Of a DNA stretch of 64,000 nt, positions 24,426-32,425 are shown piece after piece. Below the pieces are notes generated by a model that did not search any database, had not been told where the DNA came from, and saw nothing but the letters and a program-made list of their open reading frames with translations. The DNA comes from Oligosphaera ethanolica. GTDB taxonomy: Bacteria; Verrucomicrobiota; Lentisphaeria; Oligosphaerales; Oligosphaeraceae. The position numbers and the translations under genes are program-made. Position 1 is the stretch's first letter, and each line of letters opens with the position of its first letter. The stretch spans positions 2,950,227 through 3,014,226 of the forward strand of contig NZ_JAUSVL010000001.1 of assembly GCF_030814695.1 (NCBI RefSeq). The letters are read 5' to 3'.

Positions 24426-26696
24426 ATGACTACGGCGCGCGTAGAAGATTACCATGGCTATCCGGCGATCATGATTGATGGCCGGCCTTATCCGCCAATG
24501 ATGGCGACCATCCGTACCAACCTGCGCAGCCATCTGGTGATTGACAAGGAGTACTTCCGCGAGCTCGGCGCCGCTGGCGTGAAGTTGTTTTTTCTGATTT
24601 GCGACACCGAGTGGCTCAAGCCCGGCGCTTTCGCGCAGTTTCGCGAGGAGGCCGAGGCGTTGCTGGAAGCCGTGCCTGACGCGTACATTATTCCGCGCAT
24701 CGGCCTGCATCCACCGCTGTCGTGGTTTGCGGAGAATCCCGACGAGCTGGTGACCTACAGCGACGGCAAGCACTACCCGACGCTGCTCTACACCGAGTCC
24801 TACGAAGCGATGCTGCCCGCGATGTATTCGCTGTCTTCCCAGCAATGGCGTGAGGACGCCGGCCGGGCTCTGTCGGAGACCTACGACGCCATCGAAAGAC
24901 TGCCCTATGCCGACCGTGTGGTCGGCTACTTCCTGGCGGCGGGCAATACCTCCGAGTGGTACTACACCGGCGTGGACCCAACTGCCGATGGCGCCTACAG
25001 CGATTTCAGCGCGGCTTTCCGCCAGGAATTCGGCAGCTATCTGCGGGAAAAATACGGCACGGAGGAGCGGCTGCGGGCGCGTTGGCGTGATCCGTCGGCG
25101 TCTTTTGCGGCGCCGACGGTGCCGGCGCCGGCGACGCGCTACTTCGCCTACGGCGTCGAGAGCGCTTTGGCGAATCCGCCGCGGTTGTATTCGACGTCGC
25201 CGGCGCCCGAGCCGCCGAGCAACGGCACGAACATCGGCGTGTTTCTGGACGTCGACCGGCACCAGGCCACGGCGGATTACTACCGCGCCTGGCACCTTGG
25301 CACGGCAAAAAGCGTGGTGCACTTTGCGCGCATCATCAAGGCGAAGTCGACGGACAAATTGGTCGGGGCTTTTTACGGCTCTTATGGCTGCACCAATCTC
25401 ATTGACGGCGGCACCGCCGGCGGCGTGCTGCATATCCTCGATTCCGGCGTGGTGGACTTCCTGGCGGCGCCCGGCGTGTACGAGAACCGCCAGCCCGGCG
25501 GCTTCACCGGCCAGCGCGAAATGAACGACTCGTTCCGCTTGCGCAATACGATGTTCATTGTCGAGGAAGACACGCGCACGCATTTCGAGAACCGCCATTA
25601 CCAGAATTTGATCGAGATGTTCGACATGACGGACACCTATGGCATCATGAAGCGTGATTTCGGGCGCAATATCTGCGAGGACCTGCAGGCGTGGTGGTTC
25701 GATCAGCATGTGGGCGGCGGCCGCTACAAACACCCGGATATCTACGCGCTGATCGCCCGCCAGCAGGAGATCGCGCGTTTTGCCTACAGCCTTGACCGTC
25801 GCAAGGGCAGCGAAATCGCTTTTATATACGACGAAGAGAGCATCCACGTCACCGCGCACTGGGCCAGTCTGGACAGCATTGAAATGACTCGCAATTACGA
25901 AATCGCGCACATTGGCGCGCCGGTGGATCAGTACTATCACAACGACATGGCCAACCCGGCCATGCCCACGTATAAATTGTACGTGTTTTTCAATGTCTAC
26001 TCGCTGACCGACCAGGAACGGCGGGACATCTTGGCCAAGATCAAGCGCGACCACGCGGTGGCGCTGTGGCTATACGCGCCGGGCGTCATCAACCCTGATC
26101 GCGAGCAGCAGTTCTCCCACGAATACCTCAGCGATCTCACCGGCATGCGCAGCGCGATGCTGCTGGAAAACTGGAGCAGCAAATTCAAGATCAACGGCGA
26201 CGCCCATCCGGCTTTTGCCAAGCTGGACAAGGGGCAGATCTTCGGCGCACTCGACCGGCGCATGCCCAACAATGTGCGGCCGGGCGTCCGCAGCCGCGAA
26301 ACCAGCAGCTACCCGGTTTTCTACATGGACGACCCAAGCGCGCTCACCGCCGCGCGCTTCCTGGGCAATCGTCTGCCGGCGCTGAGTGTGAAGGCCATGG
26401 ACGGGTGGACCTCGGTGTACTGCGGCGCCAAATACGTCCGCGCGGAGCTCTATCGCGCCGTGGCGCGCTATGCCGGTTGCCATATCTACTCCGACGATGG
26501 CGACTGCCTCTACGCCAGCCGCAATTTCGTCACCGTCCACGCAGCCACCTCCGGCGAAAAATGCCTGCGCCTGCCCGTCGTCTGCAGCCCCTATGAGCTC
26601 TATGAACGGCAGACCTACGGCGAAGAAACCCGCGAAATCCGCTTCAGTATGCTGCGCGGCGAAACCAAGATGTTCTCCCTCGTTGGCAAAGACTAG
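24426..26696 (+). CDS. GH42-like glycoside hydrolase (beta-galactosidase-type, clan GH-A)
   Basis: ATG 24426 is preferred because GAGGTG precedes it; the longer open frame reads into repeat DNA. The 756-residue protein has a TIM-barrel N-terminal half (GRPYPPMMATIRTN, AGVKLFFLICDTEW, PRIGLHPP) with a probable acid/base Glu in YFLAAGNTSEWYYTG and a probable nucleophile in TMFIVEEDTRTHFEN. A GH42-like trimerisation or amidotransferase-like region follows (IDQYYHNDM, LYVFFNVYSLTDQERRDIL). No signal peptide is visible, so it may act on imported oligosaccharide. Such proteins are greatly expanded in Lentisphaerota. Substrate specificity cannot be read from sequence. Confidence 0.75.
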   Translation: MTTARVEDYHGYPAIMIDGRPYPPMMATIRTNLRSHLVIDKEYFRELGAAGVKLFFLICDTEWLKPGAFAQFREEAEALLEAVPDAYIIPRIGLHPPLSWFAENPDELVTYSDGKHYPTLLYTESYEAMLPAMYSLSSQQWREDAGRALSETYDAIERLPYADRVVGYFLAAGNTSEWYYTGVDPTADGAYSDFSAAFRQEFGSYLREKYGTEERLRARWRDPSASFAAPTVPAPATRYFAYGVESALANPPRLYSTSPAPEPPSNGTNIGVFLDVDRHQATADYYRAWHLGTAKSVVHFARIIKAKSTDKLVGAFYGSYGCTNLIDGGTAGGVLHILDSGVVDFLAAPGVYENRQPGGFTGQREMNDSFRLRNTMFIVEEDTRTHFENRHYQNLIEMFDMTDTYGIMKRDFGRNICEDLQAWWFDQHVGGGRYKHPDIYALIARQQEIARFAYSLDRRKGSEIAFIYDEESIHVTAHWASLDSIEMTRNYEIAHIGAPVDQYYHNDMANPAMPTYKLYVFFNVYSLTDQERRDILAKIKRDHAVALWLYAPGVINPDREQQFSHEYLSDLTGMRSAMLLENWSSKFKINGDAHPAFAKLDKGQIFGALDRRMPNNVRPGVRSRETSSYPVFYMDDPSALTAARFLGNRLPALSVKAMDGWTSVYCGAKYVRAELYRAVARYAGCHIYSDDGDCLYASRNFVTVHAATSGEKCLRLPVVCSPYELYERQTYGEETREIRFSMLRGETKMFSLVGKD

Positions 26697-26723
26697 AGAG
26701 GCGGACGCGACGGCGGCTTTTTC

Positions 26724-26753
26724 TATCCGCTGATTGCGTGGATTCAAGCAGAT
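26724..26753. repeat. Repeat family R3, copy 4
   Basis: TATCCGCTGATTGCGTGGAT followed by TCAAGCAGAT, a decayed copy in the gap after the GH42-like gene. Confidence 0.6.
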
Positions 26754-26818
26754 AGTGGGGGAGGTGGATGCGGGCATTTATCCGCATGCGCCTTTGGAGG
26801 GAGCCTACTGCGCGCGTT

Positions 26819-27325
26819 TCAGGCGATGCGGGACACTGGGATTTCGGGCAAATATTCGTTCCACGTCGTCAGGTTGAAAACCGCACATCCGGCAACGATG
26901 TTTCGTATCCAAGTTCCTGATGGTGGCCCAGACAGCGGTAGTTTTCTCTTGAGGGCGTCGGTGCGCACGAGCAGATCGGCATCGGTCAGCGTATCCAAGG
27001 CGATCAGCACGTAAAAGAAGATTGGTTTTTCAGCGCGCTGGCACGCCCACTCGTAGAGCAACGAGTCGCGATATTTGTACTTGAGGTCTTCGTCGATGGC
27101 TCCTTGCCCGAGCTTCTCGATGAATTCGTCCCTGTCTGTTTGTTGTGCCTTTGGGTGCTGAGGGTCTTTGAATTCGATGAAGAGGTAGCGGTCGTCGAGT
27201 TCCGCAATAAAATCCACGGCCTTCATGCAATTGAGCCGGCCATGTTGGCGGGCAGTATCGAATTTTCGCACTTGCACATCTGTGGGGAATTGTATCCGGA
27301 GGTTCCCTTCAGTGAATTCGCTCAT
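26819..27325 (-). CDS. PD-(D/E)xK-like putative nuclease, partner of AAA ATPase
   Basis: The 168-residue protein contains AVDFIAELDDRYLFIEFKDP, which fits the D-(x)n-ExK core of the restriction-endonuclease fold (Asp at about 37, Glu and Lys in EFK at about 50-52). The rest has no known motif. Its ATG overlaps the stop of the upstream AAA ATPase by four bases (ATGA), so the two are translationally coupled. ATPase plus small nuclease-like partner pairs are typical of anti-phage modules such as Septu or OLD-type systems, but the partner here is not an HNH or TOPRIM protein. Function as nuclease is an inference from one motif. Confidence 0.6.
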   Translation of the reverse strand: MSEFTEGNLRIQFPTDVQVRKFDTARQHGRLNCMKAVDFIAELDDRYLFIEFKDPQHPKAQQTDRDEFIEKLGQGAIDEDLKYKYRDSLLYEWACQRAEKPIFFYVLIALDTLTDADLLVRTDALKRKLPLSGPPSGTWIRNIVAGCAVFNLTTWNEYLPEIPVSRIA

Positions 27326-28341
27326 TTGCGTATCCCCCCCATGGAACGCCTCACCTCTCGGTCGTAGAGATCAGAAAAGGTTTCTGCTATAGCATTGGGA
27401 CTGATGTCAAGATACTGCGCTGTACTCTGACACTGGACATCCCCAGCTTCGTCATGATACAGTGAATGATACAGCACCTTGTCGTGGTCACCCCTGCGCA
27501 GGTCCAACTCTTTGAGTATCACGTAGTCATGAGTGGCAAGAAAGACTTGTATCCCGGCCTGCTGCAGAGCAAGGATAATCTGCACCAGAGCGCCATACAG
27601 CTTTGGATTCAAGTTTGTCTCAGGCTCATCCCAAAAAAGCACTGAGCCCTCCAGCAGAGTGCCGTTCTGAATCAGGGTCCAGAGCAGTCCAAGCTTGCGG
27701 ATGCCCTCGGCCAGTAGGGTGAATTCGAGATTGCCCTGTTTGTTTCTGAGGAAGAACTCTTCGTTGTTCACCACGACTTTGCCGTCAATGACCTTCTGTA
27801 GGCTGGTTAACAAGTCCTTTCGTGCCTTGTCCGTCGGTCCACGCAGGGGGGGGCGATAGGCGCGATCAAGGATGTCCGCGTAGATTTCTTCAAAATGGAT
27901 TTCCCGTTGGTTATACAGGGAGCGAAAACCGGGGCCATTGGAGAGCATTTCTTTGACGGGGATGAAGACACTCTCGAGTGGCTTGGCCATCCATTTTGTC
28001 TGCCCAGTTACTTTTGCCAGCTCCGGCTTGTCGGTGTGATTCGAGAATGATGCCTGCAGGCTTTCTTTTTCGCGTTCAACCCTTACCATCGCGCGCGAAC
28101 TGGCCTGTTGCCGTTTGACCAGACGGCCTATGGATCGGCCCGAGGGCAGGAAGACCCGGCACAGCTTCTCCGGAAAGCTCATCTTGCTTTTGGTGATGTC
28201 GCAGGCGGCATAGGCGATTTTCATCAAGTGGGTCTTGCCAGTGCCGTTGGCGCCGATGAAGACATTGATCCCCTTGGAGAAATCTACTGTAAGTTGGTCA
28301 AACGCGGTGAAGCGCTCGCAGTGCAATCTGGTCAATTTCAT
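27322..28341 (-). CDS. AAA/ABC-type ATPase (OLD/RecF-like, AAA_21)
   Basis: The 339-residue product opens LTRLHCERFTAFDQLTVDFS, typical of RecF/SMC-like AAA_15/AAA_21 proteins, then Walker A GANGTGKTH at about 30. A middle region with coiled elements (RQQASSRAMVRVEREKESLQ) follows. The ABC-style LAEGIRKLG occupies the signature position, Walker B is SVLFWDEPETNLNP, and the switch His is in FLATHDYVI. There is no TOPRIM domain, so nuclease activity must come from the partner at 26819-27325. AAAGGAG lies upstream of the ATG. Proteins of this build act as sensors or effectors in anti-phage modules; this specific pair is not one I can name. Confidence 0.85.
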   Translation of the reverse strand: MKLTRLHCERFTAFDQLTVDFSKGINVFIGANGTGKTHLMKIAYAACDITKSKMSFPEKLCRVFLPSGRSIGRLVKRQQASSRAMVRVEREKESLQASFSNHTDKPELAKVTGQTKWMAKPLESVFIPVKEMLSNGPGFRSLYNQREIHFEEIYADILDRAYRPPLRGPTDKARKDLLTSLQKVIDGKVVVNNEEFFLRNKQGNLEFTLLAEGIRKLGLLWTLIQNGTLLEGSVLFWDEPETNLNPKLYGALVQIILALQQAGIQVFLATHDYVILKELDLRRGDHDKVLYHSLYHDEAGDVQCQSTAQYLDISPNAIAETFSDLYDREVRRSMGGIRK

Positions 28342-28437
28342 AGTGCGTCTCCTTTGCGCGTGATGACTTGGTCACACTATCTGAGGAGCCTGGGGGCTTC
28401 CTGGAGCTGTTGTCGCGTGCGCATGGCAGTAAATATA

Positions 28438-31185
28438 TCATTTGTCAGTCTTTGCGTCGGGCATAGTGTTGTCGTTCGGGGCTTCCGGGGTAGTCGGGAG
28501 GTCGTCTCGTATATCTGTGTCGTTGCCCAGAGCCAGTAAAACAGATTTTATGCGCTCAATAATCTCAGGTTTTGCATCCGGGTTATCACAGTATTTTTGC
28601 AGGACATTCCGCAGACTCCTGAGATCATCTTGGCTGGGGTTGAGTTGATTGAGAAATTCGAGACTAAATGGATTTTCTTTCGGAGTTTTCGAGGCATGTT
28701 CGAGAACGGTAGCGATGAGATGAACGAGATGTGGAACGACAATAAGCGGAGTCTGTTCAGCAGACGAAATGATGTGTGATAAGCATTCACTAAACCTCGT
28801 GGCTGTATATTTAGACAGAAATATCAAGTGCCACAACATTGTTTGGTCCTCTGGATTGAGAACGCGTCCTAAATAATCCGGATCATTCCGTAATCTTTCC
28901 CAAAAAAGATTCATATAATAGTGAAGTAAGTCTTTTTGTCCTTTATGTAAAATACTACTGAAAGAAATATACAGATCATATGCCATTCTAAGAGAGTAGT
29001 CTATTGCTTGCTTGATGCGTTCTCGTATCCATATTGAGTATTCGTTTCCACCACCTATTACATCGTTAAAAAAATCATTGATAAACTTGGTATCTATCGA
29101 TTTTTTATTTGCATTTCTCCCGAATATATGCAAGGCTTTGGTGATGTAGTCGGTGCACAAATCCAATTCGCGTTGCATGCGATTGTGTTCATCATCTGAA
29201 AGAAACGTCCTGAACTGAAAGACTTTTTCCGCCACGAGGCCTTTATTGTCATTGAATAAACTGTCCAATAAAGCGGCCTTGTTTCCACTCTTCCATTCAC
29301 TAATCCAACGCAATATGGTCTGGTCACGAAGACCTTTTTGGTCAATTGAAATGGTCATAATGCGGGTAAAATACGTCGATCCATACTGTGGACTAAAAAT
29401 AGATTGTGGGCATTTCATCGTTACCGAGATTGTTTGTTTTCGTCCTTCATTGTCCAGATCGACTAAATTGATGCCTATTATTTTCAAAAGTAATTGACAT
29501 GCAGTTGAGTTGTCGACTTTTTGGGTAGTTCTGTGCCAGTCATCGACAAGATCGCTGACAAGCTTATTGGCTGCGTCTTGGTCTGGTTGGTCAATGCTGC
29601 GCAACTTGTCGATATTACGAACAATGAACTCCCATGCTTCTGGCGCTACGCAACGCAGGATATTAAGCCAGATCAACTCATCGAGATCCACTTCGCCATG
29701 TAGTTTTTCCCAAGCTACGCATATGTTTCTCAAACCGTGTTTAAAAACTCTCGGTGTTCCCAGTAGTTTGGTGATTTCACGTTGTGAATCTGTGCTGCAT
29801 AACTCTGCTTCCATGCTATGCGTGCGTGGCAACTCAATTGTTTTTTCCGTGTTTCGGTCATGGCAGGCATCATTTTTGCCTGTTTGAGAAGAGTATTCCG
29901 TCGTTCTTTTTGTGGAAAAATCACTACAAGCCTTGCGAAATTCAAGCAGCCATCTCTTAGTATCTTGATATGGCATAGTTGGCATACGTTCGATGTAGTC
30001 GCAGATACGGCTGAGATCGATGCGTTCATGTGTATTTTCATTGGCTTCAACGATGAAAGTGACATTTGGCATAGTGCGGAATCTGTCCAGCAAACCTGCC
30101 AATTCCTGGAGTGATTTCCTGCTGCCATTTCGTTCGGCATCCTGGATGCAGACAACCAGGAAAATCCCTAAGGCTTCGAGGACGTGCTGGCATTTGGCGA
30201 GAACATCGTTGGGGCTACTGGTCGGGGCGCAGAACAGTTCTGCGAGCGTACCCGCTTTGTCGTTGACAACCTTGATGGCGGCAAGATAGTGAGTGGGGAT
30301 ACCTCGGATTGCGAGGCAGTCAATGCCAAGTTCTTCCAGCTTACTGACCATGCGTTGAAGAACAAATCCGGTCAGGCCATGCTCGGCAATGCCCCATGCG
30401 GGAACAAGGACAAAATGAATGTCCTTACGTTTTTGATGGGTTAGGGTTTCAACCGAGTGGGTGGTGGAGGTTTTTCCCGAGCCATAGGGTCCGACAAGGC
30501 CGATAGTCGTGGGTGGGGCGTTCCCGTCAATGTGCGATATGGTGTCCGCAAGGCGGGTATACGTCGGTATGAAATTGAACTTGTCATCACCATCATCAGG
30601 AACCGGTGTTTCATTGAGTATCCACTGCAAATCTTTGGGGAGCCAATCATGATGAGCTTTTTCGTTTTTGGTAGGTTTTGTCTTTTGCCGGCGGTAATGG
30701 TATAGACGTAGAGCAAAGTCCTTGATAATGATCCCAACAATGAAGCTAATAAGGGGGGCTAGAACGGCGACAAGTGATGAGATGAAGACAGGAGTTGCCA
30801 AGTGGAAAATGATGTCTTGGTCAAATACCGATGCACCAAGGAAAATCGCGATAATGGCGAAGTAGGCCAACAGCACAGTCCCAAGGCATGAGGGATATCG
30901 GATTCGGGCAAACTGCCGGCATGAAAACGTTGTTCTCAAGCAATCAGCCGATAGAAGCAAGGCCCATCCCAGTGCTTGTATGGCACATCTTATCCATTCG
31001 TTAGCGAAAATGCCTTCATTCCATGTCAGCCATTCAAGCTGGTTGCCGGCGCTGATCTCGGCCATAATGCCAACAAAAGCCCCCCCGAAGATTGCATAGA
31101 GGACGATATCAAGCCAGCGCTTGGCAATAGCCCCCGGCCTTCGGCATGAACCCGCTTTCGGATATTTGCTTATGCTATCTGTCAT
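28438..31185 (-). CDS. KAP-type P-loop NTPase with N-terminal membrane segments
   Basis: Of 915 residues, the first 160 hold about four membrane helices (DIVLYAIFGGAFVGIMAEIS, IQALGWALLLSADCL, LGTVLLAYFAIIAIFLGA, FISSLVAVLAPLISFIVGII). A KAP NTPase domain follows with Walker A GPYGSGKTSTTHS at about 222 and a Walker B-like FLVVCIQDAERNG at about 345. KAP NTPases are typically membrane-tethered, with helices inserted in the P-loop domain; here the helices precede it. The C-terminal 450 residues are helical and unrecognised. Base composition is lower in GC than in the core genes. KAP proteins occur in conflict and defence loci, so an accessory role is plausible. It ends 97 bp upstream of the AAA ATPase gene on the same strand. 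Confidence 0.8.
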   Translation of the reverse strand: MTDSISKYPKAGSCRRPGAIAKRWLDIVLYAIFGGAFVGIMAEISAGNQLEWLTWNEGIFANEWIRCAIQALGWALLLSADCLRTTFSCRQFARIRYPSCLGTVLLAYFAIIAIFLGASVFDQDIIFHLATPVFISSLVAVLAPLISFIVGIIIKDFALRLYHYRRQKTKPTKNEKAHHDWLPKDLQWILNETPVPDDGDDKFNFIPTYTRLADTISHIDGNAPPTTIGLVGPYGSGKTSTTHSVETLTHQKRKDIHFVLVPAWGIAEHGLTGFVLQRMVSKLEELGIDCLAIRGIPTHYLAAIKVVNDKAGTLAELFCAPTSSPNDVLAKCQHVLEALGIFLVVCIQDAERNGSRKSLQELAGLLDRFRTMPNVTFIVEANENTHERIDLSRICDYIERMPTMPYQDTKRWLLEFRKACSDFSTKRTTEYSSQTGKNDACHDRNTEKTIELPRTHSMEAELCSTDSQREITKLLGTPRVFKHGLRNICVAWEKLHGEVDLDELIWLNILRCVAPEAWEFIVRNIDKLRSIDQPDQDAANKLVSDLVDDWHRTTQKVDNSTACQLLLKIIGINLVDLDNEGRKQTISVTMKCPQSIFSPQYGSTYFTRIMTISIDQKGLRDQTILRWISEWKSGNKAALLDSLFNDNKGLVAEKVFQFRTFLSDDEHNRMQRELDLCTDYITKALHIFGRNANKKSIDTKFINDFFNDVIGGGNEYSIWIRERIKQAIDYSLRMAYDLYISFSSILHKGQKDLLHYYMNLFWERLRNDPDYLGRVLNPEDQTMLWHLIFLSKYTATRFSECLSHIISSAEQTPLIVVPHLVHLIATVLEHASKTPKENPFSLEFLNQLNPSQDDLRSLRNVLQKYCDNPDAKPEIIERIKSVLLALGNDTDIRDDLPTTPEAPNDNTMPDAKTDK

Positions 31186-31249
31186 TGCAGGAATTGCCTT
31201 CTTTCATCCCCGTATTCATCTGAAATGGTCTTCATAGGTGCTTCTTGCC

Positions 31250-31720
31250 TCACCCTTCCATGACGATTCGCACCTTGGCTGGTTCGCGTCCTCTGGTGAG
31301 GCTGTCGATGTACTCATTGAAGCGTCGTTTCAGTCCTGCGGGGTTGGCGGGGCCGTCATTGGAGCGGAGGGCGTTGCGGATATCCTGCGTGGAGACGCTG
31401 ATCTTCACCAGGCCGGAGAGCACATCCTGGAGTGCTTTGACCAAGTTGTCGTCAAGAGGCGTTGGGAGATCGAGGGCGGCGATGACGGTGGCGATGGCCT
31501 GGCGGCCGTTGCGCATGAGAAACTGGCTGGTGTTGGTCAAGCCACGCGCGGTTTTGTCATTTTGCATTTCGGTGAGGCAAGATGCAGTCCCTCTGCCAGC
31601 TTCCCGGCGGTACGCAAGCGTGGATGCGACTTCGGGTTTTGACGCATACCGACCTTGGGCTTGTCTGGCCCGGGTTATGGCTTCTCCCGGCAAACTGGCC
31701 CAATTGTCGATGCGGCTCAT
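31250..31720 (-). CDS. Conserved-looking small protein, function unknown
   Basis: The 156-residue product starts MSRIDNWASLPGEAITRARQ and ends REPAKVRIVMEG. It is mostly helical and charged with no signal peptide. GAAGGGGA precedes the ATG, which supports translation. It lies 64 bp upstream of the KAP gene on the same strand and is probably part of the same unit. I recognise no domain; it could be a regulator or partner of the KAP protein. The 211 bp upstream of it (31721-31894) hold no gene. Confidence 0.6.
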   Translation of the reverse strand: MSRIDNWASLPGEAITRARQAQGRYASKPEVASTLAYRREAGRGTASCLTEMQNDKTARGLTNTSQFLMRNGRQAIATVIAALDLPTPLDDNLVKALQDVLSGLVKISVSTQDIRNALRSNDGPANPAGLKRRFNEYIDSLTRGREPAKVRIVMEG

Positions 31721-31894
31721 GAATGGTCCCCTTCGTGCCCGTATCCTTAAGTTACTCCATGTACGGTCTCATAGTGTAACCTGCGGCGTGCTCATTTCAA
31801 TAACAAACAGAAAGTGGCGAAATGGACGTGGTCCCCTGAGTTTGTGTATGGCAAAGGGGATTTTTCACGGACGGCGGGCGCAGGGTGATTGTTC

Positions 31895-31926
31895 TATCCG
31901 CTGATTGCGCAGATGGGCGCAGATTT
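31895..31926. repeat. Repeat family R3, copy 5
   Basis: TATCCGCTGATTGCGCAGAT with a further GGCGCAGATT, directly before an R1 unit, as at 208-400. Confidence 0.7.
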
Positions 31927-31931
31927 TTGGT

Positions 31932-32041
31932 GAATGTGGCGCCCTTCGGGCGCAATTCTAGGTTGCTGTCATACCCCGGGTTGCGGCGCCCTCCGGGCGC
32001 CTCACCCGGAGTTATGCATGGTGCGGCCCTCCGGGCCGAAT
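31932..32041. repeat. Repeat family R1, copy 5
   Basis: Same 110-bp unit as 291-400 (GAATGTGGCGCCCTTCGGGC...GGGCCGAAT). The order R3-R1-R4 at 31895-32320 repeats the order at 208-917. Confidence 0.85.
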
Positions 32042-32090
32042 CTGGGAGGTCGGGCAGAGCGGTTTTCTGCTGCTTTTGTCTTCTGTCGCG

Positions 32091-32320
32091 GACGGATCGG
32101 ACGGATCGGACGGATCGGACCGATCAGGTCGATTGATCAGTCGGATCAGTCGGATCGGTCGGATCGTCGTTTTGGTCATCGGACGGATCGGACGGATCGG
32201 ACGGATCAGGTCGATTGATCAGTCGGATCAGTCGGATCAGTCGGATCAGTCGGATCATCGTTATGGTCATCGGACTGATCGGTCGGATCATCGTTTTGGT
32301 CATCGGTCGGATCGTCGTTG
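32091..32320. repeat. Repeat family R4, second GATC-rich array
   Basis: GATCGGACG 9-mers, the core CAGGTCGATTGATCAGTCGG and GATCAGTCG 9-mers, as at 10593-10938, then degenerate GGATCGTCGTTTTGGTCATC units. It ends about 100 bp before the LVIVD gene. Confidence 0.85.
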
Positions 32321-32425
32321 TCATCGGCGGTTTTTTTGCTCGCAAAATGGGCTGGCAGGTTTACCTTAGCCTGTTGTTTTTTGTGGGCGATTTTGCCGTG
32401 ACAATCACCACCAACGAGGATAGGA

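Noticed and set aside
26819..28341. Assignment of the ATPase pair to Septu or Gabija
   Set aside because: The small partner shows no HNH motif (Septu PtuB) and the ATPase has no TOPRIM domain (Gabija GajA).
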